64,000 bases of DNA from Bradyrhizobium septentrionale (GTDB lineage: Bacteria; Pseudomonadota; Alphaproteobacteria; Rhizobiales; Xanthobacteraceae), in assembly GCF_011516645.4 (NCBI RefSeq), contig NZ_CP088285.1, positions 372,001 to 436,000 of the forward strand, given 5' to 3'. Shown piece by piece: positions 9,937 to 24,375 of the stretch (position 1 is its first letter; each line of letters begins with the position of its first letter). Under the pieces are notes generated by a model. The model was given only the letters and a program-made list of their open reading frames with translations, did no database searches and was not told the origin of the DNA. A program made the position numbers and the translations under genes.

Positions 9937-11898
9937 GTGAACAAAACCGCCCGGCCTGTCGAGAGTGCCCACGGCACTTTTCATATCACCGATGTCTATC
10001 CGTCGGTTGATGGCGGCCGCTTTCCGGTCAAGCGCATCGCGGGTGAAGCCGTCGAGGTCTGGGCCGACATCTACCGTGACGGACATGACGTGATATCAGC
10101 AGCACTGGTGTGGCGGCGCGAGGGCGACGGCGAGTGGCAGATCGCCCCGATGACGCCGCATAGCGACGACCGCTGGGGCGGCGCCTTCGTGCCCGAGCGG
10201 CCCGGCCGCTACTCGTTCGCGATCGAAGCCTGGACCGACCAATTCGCCAGCTGGCGGCATCGCTTCGAGCAGAAGCAGCGCGACGGCACCGACCACACGC
10301 TGGACGCGCTCGAAGGCGCTGGCATGCTGACCCAGGCGCAAGCCGGGGGGCCGGCCGCGGCCGCCGTCATCATCAGGCAGTGCGAGATCTTTCTACAGAC
10401 CGGCGAACCCGGCGCGCTGCTCGCGCCGGAATTGCGGGAGGCGATGGCGGGCAGCCAGTTTCGCCGCGACCTGGTGCGATCGCAGCTCTACCCCCTGACC
10501 GCGGACCGGCCGCGGGCCCGCACCGGCGCGTGGTACCAGATGTTTCCGCGCAGCCAGGGCAAGACATCAGGCAAGACGCCGGGCGCGCATGCGACTTTCA
10601 ACGATTGCACCGCGCGGCTTCCAGATATCGCCGCGATGGGCTTCGACGTCGTGCTGCTGGCGCCGATCCATCCGATCGGGCGGCAACACCGCAAGGGCCG
10701 CAACAATGCCGCGCTAGCGCAAGCAAATGATCCCGGCAGCCCCTATGCGATCGGCGCAGCCGAGGGCGGCCACGACGCCGTGCATCCGGAGCTCGGCACG
10801 CTCGACGACTTCCGCGCTTTCGTGGCGGCATGCGAGATGCATGGCCTCGAGGTCGCGCTTGATTTTGCCGTGCAATGCTCGCCCGATCATCCCTGGCTGA
10901 CCGAGCATCCGGAATGGTTCAAGCGGCGCCCGGACGGATCGATGCGCACGGCCGAACATCCGCCGCAGCGCTGGGACGATGTCGTCAACCCGGATTTCGG
11001 CTGCGAGGATGCCGGCGCGTTGTGGCGCGCAATGCGCGACGTCGTGCTGTTCTGGGTCGAGCAGGGCGTCAAGATTTTCCGGGTCGACAATCCGCACACC
11101 AAGCCGCTGGCATTCTGGGAATGGCTGATCCGCGAGGTGCAGGATCGCGATGCGGATGTGCTCTTCCTGGCGGAAGCCTTCGCGCGGCCGAAACTGATGA
11201 AGGGTCTCGCCAAGCTCGGCTTCACGCAGTCCTACAGCTACTTCACCTGGCGCACGCAGCGCGTCGAGCTCGAGCAATATCTCGGCGAGTTGATCGGCTA
11301 CCCCGAGCGTGACTTCTTTCGGCCGAATTTCTTCGTCAACACACCCGACATCCTGCCTTTCCACCTGCAAAGCGGCGAATCCTGGATGTTCAAGTCGCGT
11401 GTCGCGCTGGCCGCGACGCTCTCAAGCAGCTACGGCATCTACAGCGGCCTCGAGCTCCTCGAGCACACGCCGGTCCCCGGCCGCGAGGAGTATCTCAACT
11501 CCGAGAAATACGAGATCAGGGTTCGCGATTGGGATCAGCCGGGGAACATCAAGCCCTACATCGCCGCCCTCAACCGGATCAGGCGTGCCAATCCGGTCTT
11601 GCAACAATTCGCGGATCTGCGCTTTATCAATGTCGATGACGGCGGCGTGATCGGCTTCGTCAAGCAGGCGACCGATCAGGGCAATGTGATCGCGGCCGCG
11701 ATTGCGTTGTCGCCAGAGCCGCGTGAGGTCTGGCTTCCGCTCGGCGACGTCATGGTCGGCCGTGGCGAAGCTCGCCGCCCCGTCACGGAAGTGGAAGACC
11801 TTGCCACTGGCGAGCGCCATGCGCTCGAATGGGGAGGCGTCCGTCTACGCATCGATCCTGCGCGCGATCCCGCGTTGCTGTTGCGCTGTGTCGCCTGA
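9937..11898 (+). CDS. glgE: Alpha-1,4-glucan:maltose-1-phosphate maltosyltransferase
   Basis: 653 residues from GTG at 9937, where homology to GlgE begins (FHITDVYPSVDGGRFPVKR); the open frame upstream has no family character. It is a GH13 enzyme with an N-terminal beta domain, the nucleophile Asp384 in FRVDNPHTKP and the general acid Glu413 in FLAEAFARP. GlgE extends alpha-1,4-glucan using maltose-1-phosphate, which the TreS-maltokinase fusion encoded next would supply. First gene of the plus-strand cluster; treS starts 10 bases after its stop. Confidence 0.95.
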   Translation: MNKTARPVESAHGTFHITDVYPSVDGGRFPVKRIAGEAVEVWADIYRDGHDVISAALVWRREGDGEWQIAPMTPHSDDRWGGAFVPERPGRYSFAIEAWTDQFASWRHRFEQKQRDGTDHTLDALEGAGMLTQAQAGGPAAAAVIIRQCEIFLQTGEPGALLAPELREAMAGSQFRRDLVRSQLYPLTADRPRARTGAWYQMFPRSQGKTSGKTPGAHATFNDCTARLPDIAAMGFDVVLLAPIHPIGRQHRKGRNNAALAQANDPGSPYAIGAAEGGHDAVHPELGTLDDFRAFVAACEMHGLEVALDFAVQCSPDHPWLTEHPEWFKRRPDGSMRTAEHPPQRWDDVVNPDFGCEDAGALWRAMRDVVLFWVEQGVKIFRVDNPHTKPLAFWEWLIREVQDRDADVLFLAEAFARPKLMKGLAKLGFTQSYSYFTWRTQRVELEQYLGELIGYPERDFFRPNFFVNTPDILPFHLQSGESWMFKSRVALAATLSSSYGIYSGLELLEHTPVPGREEYLNSEKYEIRVRDWDQPGNIKPYIAALNRIRRANPVLQQFADLRFINVDDGGVIGFVKQATDQGNVIAAAIALSPEPREVWLPLGDVMVGRGEARRPVTEVEDLATGERHALEWGGVRLRIDPARDPALLLRCVA

Positions 11899-11908
11899 AG
11901 GAGCCGAC

Positions 11909-14900
11909 ATGAACGTATTCTCCTCCGTCGATACCCAGGAGAAGGTCGCGACCGAGACCGCGGACCAGCTGTGGTACAAGGACGCCATCATCTACCAGCT
12001 CCACGTCAAGGCATTCGCCGACAGCAACAATGACGGCATCGGCGATTTCACGGGGCTGACGGAGAAGCTCGGCTACCTGCAGGAGCTCGGCGTCACCGCG
12101 CTGTGGCTGCTCCCGTTCTATCCCTCGCCCGGCCGCGACGACGGCTACGACATCGGCGACTATGGCGACATCAATCCCGATTTCGGGACGATGAAGGACT
12201 TCAAGCGCTTCATCCAGGAAGCCAAGAAGCGCGGCCTGCGCGTCATCACCGAGCTCGTCGTCAACCACACTTCGGACCAGCATGCCTGGTTCAAGCGCGC
12301 GCGCCGCAGTCCGCCGAATTCGAGCGCGCGAAGCTGGTACGTCTGGAGCGACACCGACCAGAAATACCTCGATACAAGGATCATTTTTACGGATACGGAA
12401 AAGTCGAACTGGACCTGGGATCCGGAAGCCGGCCAGTTCTACTGGCACCGCTTCTTCTCGCATCAGCCGGACTTGAATTTCGACAATCCGCGCGTGGTGC
12501 GCGCCATCGTGCAGGTGATGAAGCGCTGGCTCGACACCGGCGTCGACGGCTTCCGGCTCGACGCCATTCCCTATCTGTGCGAGCGCGACGGCACCAACAA
12601 CGAGAACCTGCCGGAGACGCATGCCATCATCAAGCGGCTGCGCCAGGAGCTCGACGCCTATGCCAAGGGCAAGATCCTCTTAGCCGAGGCCAATCAATGG
12701 CCGGAGGACGTGCAGGAATATTTCGGCCATGGCGACGAATGCCACATGGCCTATCACTTCCCGCTGATGCCGCGCATCTACATGGCGATCGCGCAGGAGG
12801 ATCGTTTCCCGATCACAGACATCCTGCGGCAGACGCCCGACATTCCGGCCGCGGCCCAGTGGGCACTGTTCCTGCGCAATCACGACGAGCTGACCTTGGA
12901 AATGGTCACCGATGTCGAACGTGACTATCTGTGGTCGACCTACGCCAACGACCCGCGTGCCCGCATCAATGTCGGCATCCGCCGCCGCCTTGCGCCGCTG
13001 ATGGACAATGACCGCCGCAAGATCGAGCTGATGAACTCGCTACTGCTGTCCTTCCCCGGCACGCCGATCATCTATTACGGCGACGAGATCGGCATGGGCG
13101 ACAACATCTATCTCGGCGATCGCAACGGCGTGCGGACGCCGATGCAGTGGTCGCCGGACCGCAACGGCGGCTTCTCGCGCGCCGATCCGGCGCGGCTCTA
13201 CGCGCCGATGATCATGGACCCGGTCTACGGCTACGAATCCGTCAATGTCGAGGCGCAGTCGCGCAGCCTGTCGTCGCTGCTGTCGGCGACCAAGCGGCTG
13301 ATCGCGGTGCGCAAGTCGACGCTCGCCTTCGGGCGCGGCACCATGACCTTCATCCGCCCGGAGAACCGCTCGGTGCTGGCCTATGTGCGCCAGTACCAGG
13401 GCGAAACGATCCTGTGCGTCGCCAATCTGTCGCGCTCGGCGCAGGCCACCGAGCTCGACCTCTCCGCCTTCAAGGACCGCATCCCGCTCGAGATGCTCGG
13501 GCGCACCCGCTTCCCGGCGATCGGCGAGCCGCCCTACATGATCACGCTCGCGCCCTACGGCTTCTACTGGTTCCAGCTGCAGGAGCGCGACAAGTCCGAG
13601 CCGGTGACGCCGCGCGCGGTGCCGGAATTCGAGACGCTGGTGGTGCCGATGAATTCGACCTGGATGTCGTTGGCGCACACCCGCGGCGTGTTCGAGCACG
13701 ACGTGCTGCCCGGCCATCTCGCCCGCACCCGCTGGTACCCGGAGCGCTCGGCGAGTGCGATCCTGCCGATGCTGGTCTCCGCGATCCCGTTCTGCGACGT
13801 CGGCGACAACCGGCCGTGGCTCGCCTTCTTCGAGACCACGCAGCGCGGTACCACCAGCCGCTACGTGCTGCCGATGCAGATCGAGTGGGTTCGCTTCGAC
13901 CGCGAGCGCTACAATCCGCGCGCCTTTGCCGCCGTGCGCCAGGGCGCGCGCGAGGGCACGCTGCTCGATGTCGCGACCGACCAGATCTTCACCGGCCTGT
14001 TCCTGCGCAATCTCAGGGAAAACCTCACGGTCGATGAAGGCGAACAGGGCGTGAAGCTCGAATTCCGGCCGACCAGCCGCTTCTCCGACCGGCCGGTGCG
14101 GCAGCCGGAGCGGATCCGCGTGTTCGAGAACGATCAGCCGCATTCGACCGCGCTGGTCGACAATGAATACGTCACCAAGATCTACCGGAAGCTCGAGGTC
14201 GGCATCAATCCCGAGATCGAGATGGGCCGCTTCCTCACCGAAGTGGTCGGCTTTCCGAACAGCCCTGCCCTGCTCGGCACCGCCGAGCTGATCGAGGGCG
14301 ACAAGCGCAGTGCTATCGCCGTGCTGCATGCGATGGTTGTCAACCAGGGTGAGCTCTGGACGGTCGCCGCCGCCCACCTCGACCGCCTGGTCGAACGACA
14401 GCGCCTGCTCTGGGTGAGCGAGAACCCGGCGGAGAACGGCGATCATGCCGCCTGGCTGCGCCACATGTCGCACAGCGGACAACGCCTCGCCGAGCTGCAT
14501 ATCGCGCTCGCCAGCAACCGCGACCTGCCGGACTTCGCGCCCGAGCCGACCAGGACCGAGGACCTGCAGCGCTGGAACGACGAGATCATGGCACGCGCCG
14601 AGCGCGTGTTCGACACGCTGAAGCAGCGGCGCGGCTCGCTGAAAGAATCCGACCGGCTGCTGGCCGATCAGTTGCAGGCTCAGCACGACATGCTGCCGGA
14701 GCGCCTCAAGGCGCTGCTGCCGCGCGAGACCGATGGATTCAGCATCCGCCATCATGGCGACCTGCATCTCGGCCAGTTGCTGGTCGTCAAGGACGACGTC
14801 TTCATCATCGATTTCGATGGCGGCCCCGGCCGCACCATCGCTGAACGCCGCCGCAAGGCGCCGCCGGCGCGCGATGTCGCCGGCCTGATCCGCTCGATCG

Positions 14901-15214
14901 ACTATGCGGCGACCGTCGCGCTGGAGCGGGCGCTCAAGGTCGCCCCCGACGAGAGCGGCAGGCTGAGCCTCGCTCTGGCCGAATGGCGCGACCAGGCCGC
15001 GGACGCCCTGCTGGCGGCCTATCGCGTGACCATGGCCGGCCAGCGGCTGTGGCCTACTGATGCCAGGGCGGCCGATCGCCTGCTCAACTTTTTCCTGCTT
15101 GAGAAAGCCTTCTACGAGATCGAGTATGAGCTGGCCAACCGGCCAGATTGGCTCCGCGTCCCACTGACTGGCCTGTTGAGACTCCTGGCCCAACAGCCGC
15201 ATGAGGTTGCATGA
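11909..15214 (+). CDS. treS: Trehalose synthase fused to maltokinase (TreS-Mak)
   Basis: 1101 residues from ATG 11909, preceded by GAAGGAG at 11897-11903. The N-terminal half is GH13 trehalose synthase ([18 protein letters not shown]; nucleophile Asp218, acid Glu260, Asp326 in RNHDE). The C-terminal part, from about residue 600, is a maltokinase (Pep2) with the kinase-like [10 protein letters not shown] and IDFDGGPGR motifs. The fusion would isomerise trehalose to maltose and phosphorylate it to maltose-1-phosphate in one polypeptide, feeding GlgE. Fused TreS-Mak is known in GlgE-pathway bacteria. The stop overlaps the glgB start. Confidence 0.95.
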   Translation: MNVFSSVDTQEKVATETADQLWYKDAIIYQLHVKAFADSNNDGIGDFTGLTEKLGYLQELGVTALWLLPFYPSPGRDDGYDIGDYGDINPDFGTMKDFKRFIQEAKKRGLRVITELVVNHTSDQHAWFKRARRSPPNSSARSWYVWSDTDQKYLDTRIIFTDTEKSNWTWDPEAGQFYWHRFFSHQPDLNFDNPRVVRAIVQVMKRWLDTGVDGFRLDAIPYLCERDGTNNENLPETHAIIKRLRQELDAYAKGKILLAEANQWPEDVQEYFGHGDECHMAYHFPLMPRIYMAIAQEDRFPITDILRQTPDIPAAAQWALFLRNHDELTLEMVTDVERDYLWSTYANDPRARINVGIRRRLAPLMDNDRRKIELMNSLLLSFPGTPIIYYGDEIGMGDNIYLGDRNGVRTPMQWSPDRNGGFSRADPARLYAPMIMDPVYGYESVNVEAQSRSLSSLLSATKRLIAVRKSTLAFGRGTMTFIRPENRSVLAYVRQYQGETILCVANLSRSAQATELDLSAFKDRIPLEMLGRTRFPAIGEPPYMITLAPYGFYWFQLQERDKSEPVTPRAVPEFETLVVPMNSTWMSLAHTRGVFEHDVLPGHLARTRWYPERSASAILPMLVSAIPFCDVGDNRPWLAFFETTQRGTTSRYVLPMQIEWVRFDRERYNPRAFAAVRQGAREGTLLDVATDQIFTGLFLRNLRENLTVDEGEQGVKLEFRPTSRFSDRPVRQPERIRVFENDQPHSTALVDNEYVTKIYRKLEVGINPEIEMGRFLTEVVGFPNSPALLGTAELIEGDKRSAIAVLHAMVVNQGELWTVAAAHLDRLVERQRLLWVSENPAENGDHAAWLRHMSHSGQRLAELHIALASNRDLPDFAPEPTRTEDLQRWNDEIMARAERVFDTLKQRRGSLKESDRLLADQLQAQHDMLPERLKALLPRETDGFSIRHHGDLHLGQLLVVKDDVFIIDFDGGPGRTIAERRRKAPPARDVAGLIRSIDYAATVALERALKVAPDESGRLSLALAEWRDQAADALLAAYRVTMAGQRLWPTDARAADRLLNFFLLEKAFYEIEYELANRPDWLRVPLTGLLRLLAQQPHEVA

Positions 15215-17358
15215 CCAAATTGCCCGCCGAGGCCTATGCCATCATCGAGGGCCGCCACTCCGATCCCTTCCACTATCTCGGACTGCACACCGAGGGGGAT
15301 CGCAGCGTCGTGCGCGCCTTCCTGCCTGATGCCAGCAATGTCGAGGCGATCGGCGAGCATGGCGAGACGGCGCCGCTGGCAAAAATCCATGATTCCGGCC
15401 TGTTCGCAGGTCCCCTGCCGAACGGTTCGACGCGCTACCAGCTCCGCGCCCGCTTCGGCGACAACGTCGTCGAACTCGAGGATGCCTACCGCTTTCCGCC
15501 GATCCTGAGCGATTTCGACCTCTATTTGCTCGGCGAGGGCACCCATCAACGCGTCTACGACACACTCGGCGCGCATCCGATGACGCTCGACGGCGTCGAC
15601 GGCATCGGCTTCGTGGTGCTGGCGCCGAATGCGCGGCGGGTCAGCGTGGTCGGCGACTTCAATTTCTGGGACGGACGGCGTCATCCGATGCGGGTGCGCG
15701 GTCCGGGCTATTGGGAGCTGTTCATCCCGCGTGCGCGCGTCGGCGACCACTACAAGTTCGAGATCGTCGCGCGGAACGGCCAGCATCTGCCGCTGAAGTC
15801 CGATCCCTTGGCGTTTGCCGCCGAGGTGCGTCCGAAGACCGCCTCGATCGTGATCGATGAGCGCAAGATCTCGCACCCGCGCCCGGCGCCCGACCGCGTC
15901 AACGCGCTGAGCTCGCCGATGTCGATCTACGAGGTCCATCTCGGGTCGTGGCGGCGCAAGGGCCGCAACGAGTGGCTGACCTATCGCGAGATGGCCGAGC
16001 AGCTTCCCGCCTACGCCAGCGACATGGGCTTTACCCATATCGAATTCCTGCCGATATCAGAGCATCCGTTCGACGGCTCCTGGGGCTACCAGCCGACCGG
16101 CATGTTTGCGCCGACCAGCCGCTTCGGCTCACCCGATGATTTCGCCGCGCTGATCGATGCCTGCCATGGCGCAGGCCTCGCCGTGCTGCTCGACTGGGTC
16201 CCCGGGCATTTCCCCGATGATCCGCACGGCCTCGGCCATTTCGACGGCACCGCGCTCTACGAGCACGCCAACCCGTTGCAGGGCCGCCATCTCGATTGGG
16301 GCACGCTGATCTACAATTACGGGCGCACCGAGGTCACCAATTTCCTGGTGTCGAACGCGCTCTTCTGGCTCGAGCGCTACGGCATCGACGGGCTGCGCGT
16401 CGACGCCGTCGCCTCCATGCTCTACCTTGACTACAGCCGACCAGCGGGCGGCTGGATCCCGAACAAATATGGCGGCCGGGAGAACATCGAGGCGATCGAC
16501 TTCCTGCGCCGCTTCAACACCGAGCTGTTCGCGCATTTTCCGCAGGCGACGACGGCGGCGGAGGAATCCACCGCGTGGCCGCAGGTGTCGCGTCCGGTCG
16601 AATATGGCGGGCTCGGCTTCGGCTACAAGTGGAACATGGGCTGGATGCACGACACGCTGAAATACATCGGCAAGGATCCGATCCACCGCAAACACCATCA
16701 CGGGGACATCCTGTTCGGCCTGCAATACGCCTTCTCGGAGAACTTCATCCTGCCGCTGTCGCATGACGAGGTCGTGCACGGCAAGCGTTCGATCCTCGGC
16801 CGCATGCCCGGCGACGACTGGCAGCGCTTTGCCAATCTGCGTGCCTATTACAGCTTCATGTTCGGACACCCCGGCAAGAAGCTGATGTTCATGGGCTGCG
16901 AATTCGGCCAGGAGCGCGAGTGGAATCACGATCACTCGATCGATTGGCATTTGCTCGACCAACCGAAGCACCGGGGCATTCAAAACCTGATCCGCGACCT
17001 CAACCGGCTCTATCGCGCGCTGCCGGCACTGCATGAGCTGGACTGCGACCAGGCCGGCTTTGAATGGGTCATCACCGACGACGCCAACAACAATGTGTTC
17101 GGCTGGATCCGCAAGGGCAATGACGCGCGCGCACGCTGCCTCGTGGTCGCAAACTTCTCGCCCAACGTCTATCGCAACTATCGCGTCCGCGTGCCGTTCG
17201 CGGGCAAGTGGCACGAGGTGCTCAACTCGGATTCTGCACATTACGGCGGCACCAATGTCGGCAACATCGGCGAGGTACGTGCCTCGGAGGGCGCCACGCC
17301 GGAATTGAACCTGACCATTCCGCCGCTGGCTGCGATCTTCCTTGTACCGGAAAGCTGA
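15211..17358 (+). CDS. glgB: 1,4-alpha-glucan branching enzyme
   Basis: 715 residues; ATG overlaps the treS stop (ATGA). An N-terminal carbohydrate-binding region precedes the GH13 barrel. Catalytic residues: Asp398 in [11 protein letters not shown], Glu451 in AEESTAWP and Asp519 in [10 protein letters not shown]. It adds alpha-1,6 branches to the linear glucan made by GlgE. It is a standard-length branching enzyme; no glgA or glgC is seen in this window, so glycogen made here may come through the maltose-1-phosphate route. glgX follows after three bases. Confidence 0.96.
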   Translation: MTKLPAEAYAIIEGRHSDPFHYLGLHTEGDRSVVRAFLPDASNVEAIGEHGETAPLAKIHDSGLFAGPLPNGSTRYQLRARFGDNVVELEDAYRFPPILSDFDLYLLGEGTHQRVYDTLGAHPMTLDGVDGIGFVVLAPNARRVSVVGDFNFWDGRRHPMRVRGPGYWELFIPRARVGDHYKFEIVARNGQHLPLKSDPLAFAAEVRPKTASIVIDERKISHPRPAPDRVNALSSPMSIYEVHLGSWRRKGRNEWLTYREMAEQLPAYASDMGFTHIEFLPISEHPFDGSWGYQPTGMFAPTSRFGSPDDFAALIDACHGAGLAVLLDWVPGHFPDDPHGLGHFDGTALYEHANPLQGRHLDWGTLIYNYGRTEVTNFLVSNALFWLERYGIDGLRVDAVASMLYLDYSRPAGGWIPNKYGGRENIEAIDFLRRFNTELFAHFPQATTAAEESTAWPQVSRPVEYGGLGFGYKWNMGWMHDTLKYIGKDPIHRKHHHGDILFGLQYAFSENFILPLSHDEVVHGKRSILGRMPGDDWQRFANLRAYYSFMFGHPGKKLMFMGCEFGQEREWNHDHSIDWHLLDQPKHRGIQNLIRDLNRLYRALPALHELDCDQAGFEWVITDDANNNVFGWIRKGNDARARCLVVANFSPNVYRNYRVRVPFAGKWHEVLNSDSAHYGGTNVGNIGEVRASEGATPELNLTIPPLAAIFLVPES

Positions 17359-17361
17359 TTC

Positions 17362-19430
<2,069 letters not shown>

Positions 19431-19434
<4 letters not shown>

Positions 19435-21182
19435 GCACACAGCATTTCGGCGCCGAGCTGACACCCGATGGCGCGCGCTTCCGGCTCTGGGCGCCGGGGG
19501 CCAAGCGCGTCGACCTGCTGCTCGACAAGCCGCATGCGCTGACGCGCGATGCCGCCGGCTGGTATGTCGCCGAAATCCCGGGCGCGCGCGCCGGCACCCG
19601 TTACAAATTCCGCATCGATGACGAGATCGACGTCCCGGATCCCGCCTCCGCCTTCCAGCCAGACGACGTGTTCGGCCCGAGCGAGGTGATCGATCACTCG
19701 GCGTTCAAATGGCGCGCCACGGAATGGCGCGGACGCCCGTGGCACGAGGCCGTCATTCTCGAGGCGCATGTCGGCACCTTCACGCCGGAAGGCACCTATC
19801 GGGCCATGATCGACAAGCTCGATCATCTGGTCGCAACCGGCATCACCGCGCTCGAACTGATGCCGCTGGCGGATTTCGCAGGGAAACGCAACTGGGGCTA
19901 TGACGGCGTGCTGTGGTATGCGCCCGACAGCGCCTACGGCCGGCCCGACGACCTGAAGACCCTGATCGATGAAGCGCATCTGCGCGGGCTGATGGTGATG
20001 CTCGACGTCGTCTACAACCATTTCGGCCCCGAGGGGAATTATCTCGGCCGCTATGCGCCGACCTTCTTCAGTGACGCGCATACGCCGTGGGGCAACGCGA
20101 TCGATTATCGCGTGCCCGAAGTGCGCGCGTTTGCGATCGGCAGCGTCGTGAGCTGGCTGCGCGACTATCGCTTCGACGGGCTGCGCTTCGACGCGGTCAA
20201 CACCATCGTCGAAGCCGGCGAAATCTTCGTCATCCATGACTTCAGCAAGGCCGCCGGCAAGTTCGCCGCCGAGACCGGCCGGCAGATCAATCTCGTGCTC
20301 GAGAATGGCGACAACATCGCAAGCCTGCTCGATGCCACCGAAGACCCGCCGCACGGCAAATTCCGCGGACAGTGGAACGACGACTACCATCACGCCTGGC
20401 ACGTGCTGCTGACCGGCGAAACGCAGGGCTACTATGGCGACTATCGGGCGCCGAAGCAGGATCTCGCCCGCGCGCTGTCGTCCGGCTACATCTATCAGGG
20501 CGAAGTCTCGGAGTTCTGGGGCGGCAAGGCGCGCGGCGAGCCGAGCGGCGCGCTGTCGCCGACCTGCTTCATCAATTTCCTGCAGAACCACGACCAGATC
20601 GGCAACCGGCCGCTCGGCGATCGCCTTGTCAGCATTGCGAAACCGGAAGCGGTCGCGGCGGCGCTCGCGGTGACGCTGATCGCGCCGACCACGCCGATGC
20701 TGTTTATGGGCGAGGAATGGGGCGCGACGACGCCCTTCCCGTTCTTCTGCGATTTCAAGGGTGACCTCGCCAACGCCGTCCGCGCCGGTCGGCGCAGGGA
20801 GTTCGCCTGGGCCTATGCCAAATATGGCGACGACATTCCCGATCCGCTCGCCGCGGCGACGGTGCGATCGGCGGTGCTCGACTGGGCGGCGCTCGGCCAC
20901 GATCCGGCGCGCGCGCGGCTCACCCTGGTGCGTGACCTGCTCGCCGTGCGCCGGCGCGAGATCACGCCGCGGCTTGCAAGAGCCCGGTTTGGCGACGCCA
21001 GAGTGGCGGGTGACCTCTTGACCGCGCATTGGCAGATGGGCGACGGCCGCACGCTGCGGCTCACAGCCAATTTGTCGGATCGCGCCATCACCGGCGCAGC
21101 GGAGCCGAAGGGAACTGCGATCTGGGGCGGCGCGTTGTCGAGCGACCTCCCCGGCTGGGCGGTGCGCTGGCACATCGGATAG
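19431..21182 (+). CDS. treZ: Malto-oligosyltrehalose trehalohydrolase
   Basis: 583 residues from ATG 19431, overlapping the glgX stop; upstream in-frame sequence belongs to glgX in another frame. The start region (FGAELTPDGARFRLWAPGAKRVDLLLD) is the usual beginning of TreZ. GH13 catalytic residues: Asp254 in LRFDAVNTI and Glu291 in LVLENGDN; the FLQNHDQIGNRPLGDRL stretch is also characteristic. It releases trehalose from the product of TreY. Four bases separate it from treY. Confidence 0.95.
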
Positions 21183-21186
21183 CACA

Positions 21187-23970
21187 ATGCCTTCGGCGAT
21201 CCCGATCGCGACATACCGACTGCAACTCACCGCCGATTTCGACTTCGATGCCGCCGCCGGCGTCGTGCCGTATCTGAAGGCGCTCGGCATCAGCCATGTC
21301 TATGCCTCGCCCTTCACGAAGGCGCGCAAGGGCTCGACCCATGGCTATGACGTCGTTGACCACACCAAGTTCAACCCGGAACTCGGCGGCGAAGAGGGCT
21401 TCGCGCGGCTCAGCGATGCGCTCAAGCGCAACGACCTCGGCCTGATCCTGGATTTCGTGCCGAACCATGTCGGCGTGCATTTTGCCGACAATCCGTGGTG
21501 GCTCGACGTACTGGAATGGGGACCACTGTCGCCGCATGCGACCTCGTTCGACATCGACTGGGACCTGCTGCCCTATCGCGCGCGCGGCGGCGTCCTGCTG
21601 CCGATCCTCGGCTCGTCCTATGGCCAGGCGCTGGAACGTGGCGAGATCGAACTGCGCTATGACGCCAACGAAGGCAGTTTATCCGCCTGGTATTTCGAGC
21701 ACCGACTGCCGATCGCGCCGGAGCGCTATGGCGAGGTGCTGCGGACCGTCGTGCGCGAGGCCGCCGCTGAAGACAGTCCGGCCGGACGCGCGATGCTCGA
21801 ACTCGCCGCCCGGTATCGCGGACTGCGTCACCCCAACCGCAAGGAGGCCCCGGCACTGAAGGCGGCGATCAAGGCGATCGCGGGCAGCGCCGAGATCATC
21901 GCGCGCGGGCTCGATGCTTACAGGGCGGGCGAGGACCGCCCTGCCCAGACGCTGGCGTTGCATCACCTGCTGGAGCGCCAGCACTACAAGCTCGGCCATT
22001 GGCGGCTCGCCTCCAGCGACATCAACTATCGCCGCTTCTTCGACGTCAACACACTGGCCGGCCTTCGCGTCGAGGACGCCGCCACCTTCGAGGCGAGCCA
22101 CAGCCTGGTGAAGCGGCTGGTCGCCGAGGACCGGCTGCAGGGCCTGCGGCTCGACCATATCGACGGCCTGCGCGATCCCGCGCAGTATTTCCATCGCCTG
22201 CGCCGCCTGATCCGCTCGGCGCAGGGCGCCAAGGCCAAGCCGTTCTACATGGTGATCGAGAAGATCCTCGGCGAGGACGAGAAGCTCACGAAATTCAGCG
22301 GCGTCCACGGCACCACCGGCTATGAGTGGATGAACACGATCAGCCAGGTGCTGGTCGATGCCAAAGGCCTCGAGCCGCTCAGCGAGATCTGGCGCCAGAT
22401 CAGCAACCAGTCGCCGAACCTGACGCCGGTGCTGCGCGCGGCCAAGCGCCGCGTGCTGGAGACCTTGCTGACCAGTGAATTCACCGTGCTGGCGCGACTG
22501 CTCGCGCGCATCGCGAGCGGGCACTATTCCTCGCGGGACTTCTCGGCGGACAGCCTGCGGCAGGCGCTCGAGCTCTATGTGTTGCACTTTCCGGTCTATC
22601 GCACCTATCTCACCGCCTCCGGCCCGACCGCGCATGACCGCGCGCTGATCGACGAGACGATCGCGCGCGCCCGTGCCGACTGGTTCGCCGCCGATGAAGG
22701 CATTTTCGATTTCCTGCGCGACGCGCTGACCATGGACCTGCTGAAGCCCGGCCGTCCGCCGCACAGTGCGCCGCGCGTCCGGCGCTTCGCGCTGAAGGTG
22801 CAGCAATTCACCGGGCCGATGATGGCGAAGTCGCTGGAGGACACCACTTTCTATCGCTACCACCGCCTGCTGGCGCTGAACGAGGTCGGCGGCGATCCGG
22901 CGGCGAGCGCGCTCGCGCCCGAACGCTTCCACGCCATGATGACGGCCCGTATCAGCGAATGGCCGCACGGCATGACCTCGACCGCAACCCACGACACCAA
23001 GCGCGGCGAGGACGCCCGCACCCGCATCATGGCGCTCGCGGAAATCCCCGGCGAATGGACCAGCGCGGTGGCGCGCTGGAAGGTCCTGAACGCGCCGCAT
23101 CTGGTGCTCGACGGCGAGATGCGCGCGCCATCGGCGACATTCGAATACATGCTGTATCAGGCCCTGCTCGGCGCCTGGGATCCAGACGATGAGTCCTTAG
23201 TCGCGCGCATCCAGGCCTATGCGCTGAAGGCCGCACGCGAGGGCAAGCAGGAGACCAGCTGGCTCAATCCGCACGAACCTTATGAAGCCGGCGTCAAGGC
23301 CTTCATCGCGCGGATTCTCGATCGCAAAACCTCGCCCGAATTCCTCGGCGCGCTGGAAACGCTGGCGCAACGCACCGCGCTGATCGGGGCGCTGAACTCG
23401 CTCAGCCAGATCACGCTGAAGGCGACGATGCCGGGCGTGCCGGACTTCTACCAGGGCACCGAAAGCTGGGACTTTTCGCTTGTTGACCCCGACAACCGCC
23501 GCCCGGTCGACTTTGCCGAACGCGCAGGAATGCTTGCGGCGCCGGAGATGCCGGATTGGGACGCACTGGCGCAGAGCTGGCGCGACGGCCGTCTGAAGTT
23601 CGCCTGGACGCGGCATTTGCTGCGGCTGCGCAACGAGCTGCGCGACGTCTTCACCAGCGGCGACTACCAGCCGCTCACCGTCAGCGGAGCGCATCGCGAC
23701 CACGTCATTGCCTTCGCACGGCGCCATGGGCGCGACGCGGTCATCGTCGCGGTCGCGAAATCATTTGCGCCGTTCACTCAGGGCGGACGCAGCTGGCCGC
23801 GCCCCGAGGCCTTTGAGGGCGAGCTCGACGTGGCTGGATATCCGCTCCCGGGCGGCGAAAACAAGATTCAGCTTTCAGCGCTGTTCGCCGATCTGCCGGT
23901 CGCGGTGCTGAAGGCGAAGGCCGCGGCAGGCGCGAAGCAAGCCGCGAGGCGGGCGCGCTCGCACGGCTAG
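21187..23970 (+). CDS. treY: Malto-oligosyltrehalose synthase
   Basis: 927 residues, slightly longer than many TreY proteins. It begins with IATYRLQLTADFDFDAAA, then HGYDVVDHTKFNPELGG; the nucleophile is Asp323 in LRLDHIDGL and the acid Glu358 in MVIEKILGEDE. It converts the reducing end of maltodextrins to a trehalose unit, which TreZ then frees. It ends the glgE-treY run, so degradation of glycogen to trehalose and the return from trehalose to glycogen are both encoded in one operon-like array. The next gene is convergent. Confidence 0.95.
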   Translation: MPSAIPIATYRLQLTADFDFDAAAGVVPYLKALGISHVYASPFTKARKGSTHGYDVVDHTKFNPELGGEEGFARLSDALKRNDLGLILDFVPNHVGVHFADNPWWLDVLEWGPLSPHATSFDIDWDLLPYRARGGVLLPILGSSYGQALERGEIELRYDANEGSLSAWYFEHRLPIAPERYGEVLRTVVREAAAEDSPAGRAMLELAARYRGLRHPNRKEAPALKAAIKAIAGSAEIIARGLDAYRAGEDRPAQTLALHHLLERQHYKLGHWRLASSDINYRRFFDVNTLAGLRVEDAATFEASHSLVKRLVAEDRLQGLRLDHIDGLRDPAQYFHRLRRLIRSAQGAKAKPFYMVIEKILGEDEKLTKFSGVHGTTGYEWMNTISQVLVDAKGLEPLSEIWRQISNQSPNLTPVLRAAKRRVLETLLTSEFTVLARLLARIASGHYSSRDFSADSLRQALELYVLHFPVYRTYLTASGPTAHDRALIDETIARARADWFAADEGIFDFLRDALTMDLLKPGRPPHSAPRVRRFALKVQQFTGPMMAKSLEDTTFYRYHRLLALNEVGGDPAASALAPERFHAMMTARISEWPHGMTSTATHDTKRGEDARTRIMALAEIPGEWTSAVARWKVLNAPHLVLDGEMRAPSATFEYMLYQALLGAWDPDDESLVARIQAYALKAAREGKQETSWLNPHEPYEAGVKAFIARILDRKTSPEFLGALETLAQRTALIGALNSLSQITLKATMPGVPDFYQGTESWDFSLVDPDNRRPVDFAERAGMLAAPEMPDWDALAQSWRDGRLKFAWTRHLLRLRNELRDVFTSGDYQPLTVSGAHRDHVIAFARRHGRDAVIVAVAKSFAPFTQGGRSWPRPEAFEGELDVAGYPLPGGENKIQLSALFADLPVAVLKAKAAAGAKQAARRARSHG

Positions 23971-23979
23971 CCCCGCGGA

Positions 23980-24306
23980 TCAACGCTTGGTCAGCAGCAA
24001 CTGTCCGCGCTTCTGAATCGCAATCTGCGCGACTTCGGCAAAGCGCTGCAGCAGCCAGGGCAGCGTCACCTCGAGGCGCACATGGCTATCCTCGACATCG
24101 AGATGCCCGGCCGCGACCTGCCCTAGCGCGCGGACGCGAAAGCTCATGCGGTTGTCGTCCCAGCGCTCTTCATCGACACTCAACACCGGCACGCTCGCCA
24201 CCGCGCGCGACAAGCCCGGCTTCAGGCGGCGCATGGCCTCGTCGCGGCCGAGGCTATGGGGAATCGAAACGATCAGCGGCGCCGACATCGCGGTGCACTC
24301 CTCCAT
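23980..24306 (-). CDS. Polyhydroxyalkanoic acid system family protein (PHA granule region type)
   Basis: 108 residues as drawn; ATG at 24288 (MSAPLIVSIPHSL) is a likely alternative start, giving 102 residues. The N-terminal IVSIPHSLGRDEAMRRL and the central WDDNRMSFRV resemble the small PHA_gran_rgn family found beside polyhydroxyalkanoate genes. No phaC or phasin is in this window, so the link to PHA granules rests only on the family name. It is convergent with treY, ten bases apart. Confidence 0.7.
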   Translation of the reverse strand: MEECTAMSAPLIVSIPHSLGRDEAMRRLKPGLSRAVASVPVLSVDEERWDDNRMSFRVRALGQVAAGHLDVEDSHVRLEVTLPWLLQRFAEVAQIAIQKRGQLLLTKR

Positions 24307-24375
24307 GGATCATGTTGATGTAGTTCTGTTCCTCACAAATGGAAGATATGCCGACTTTATCGCGCCGCGAGTGCT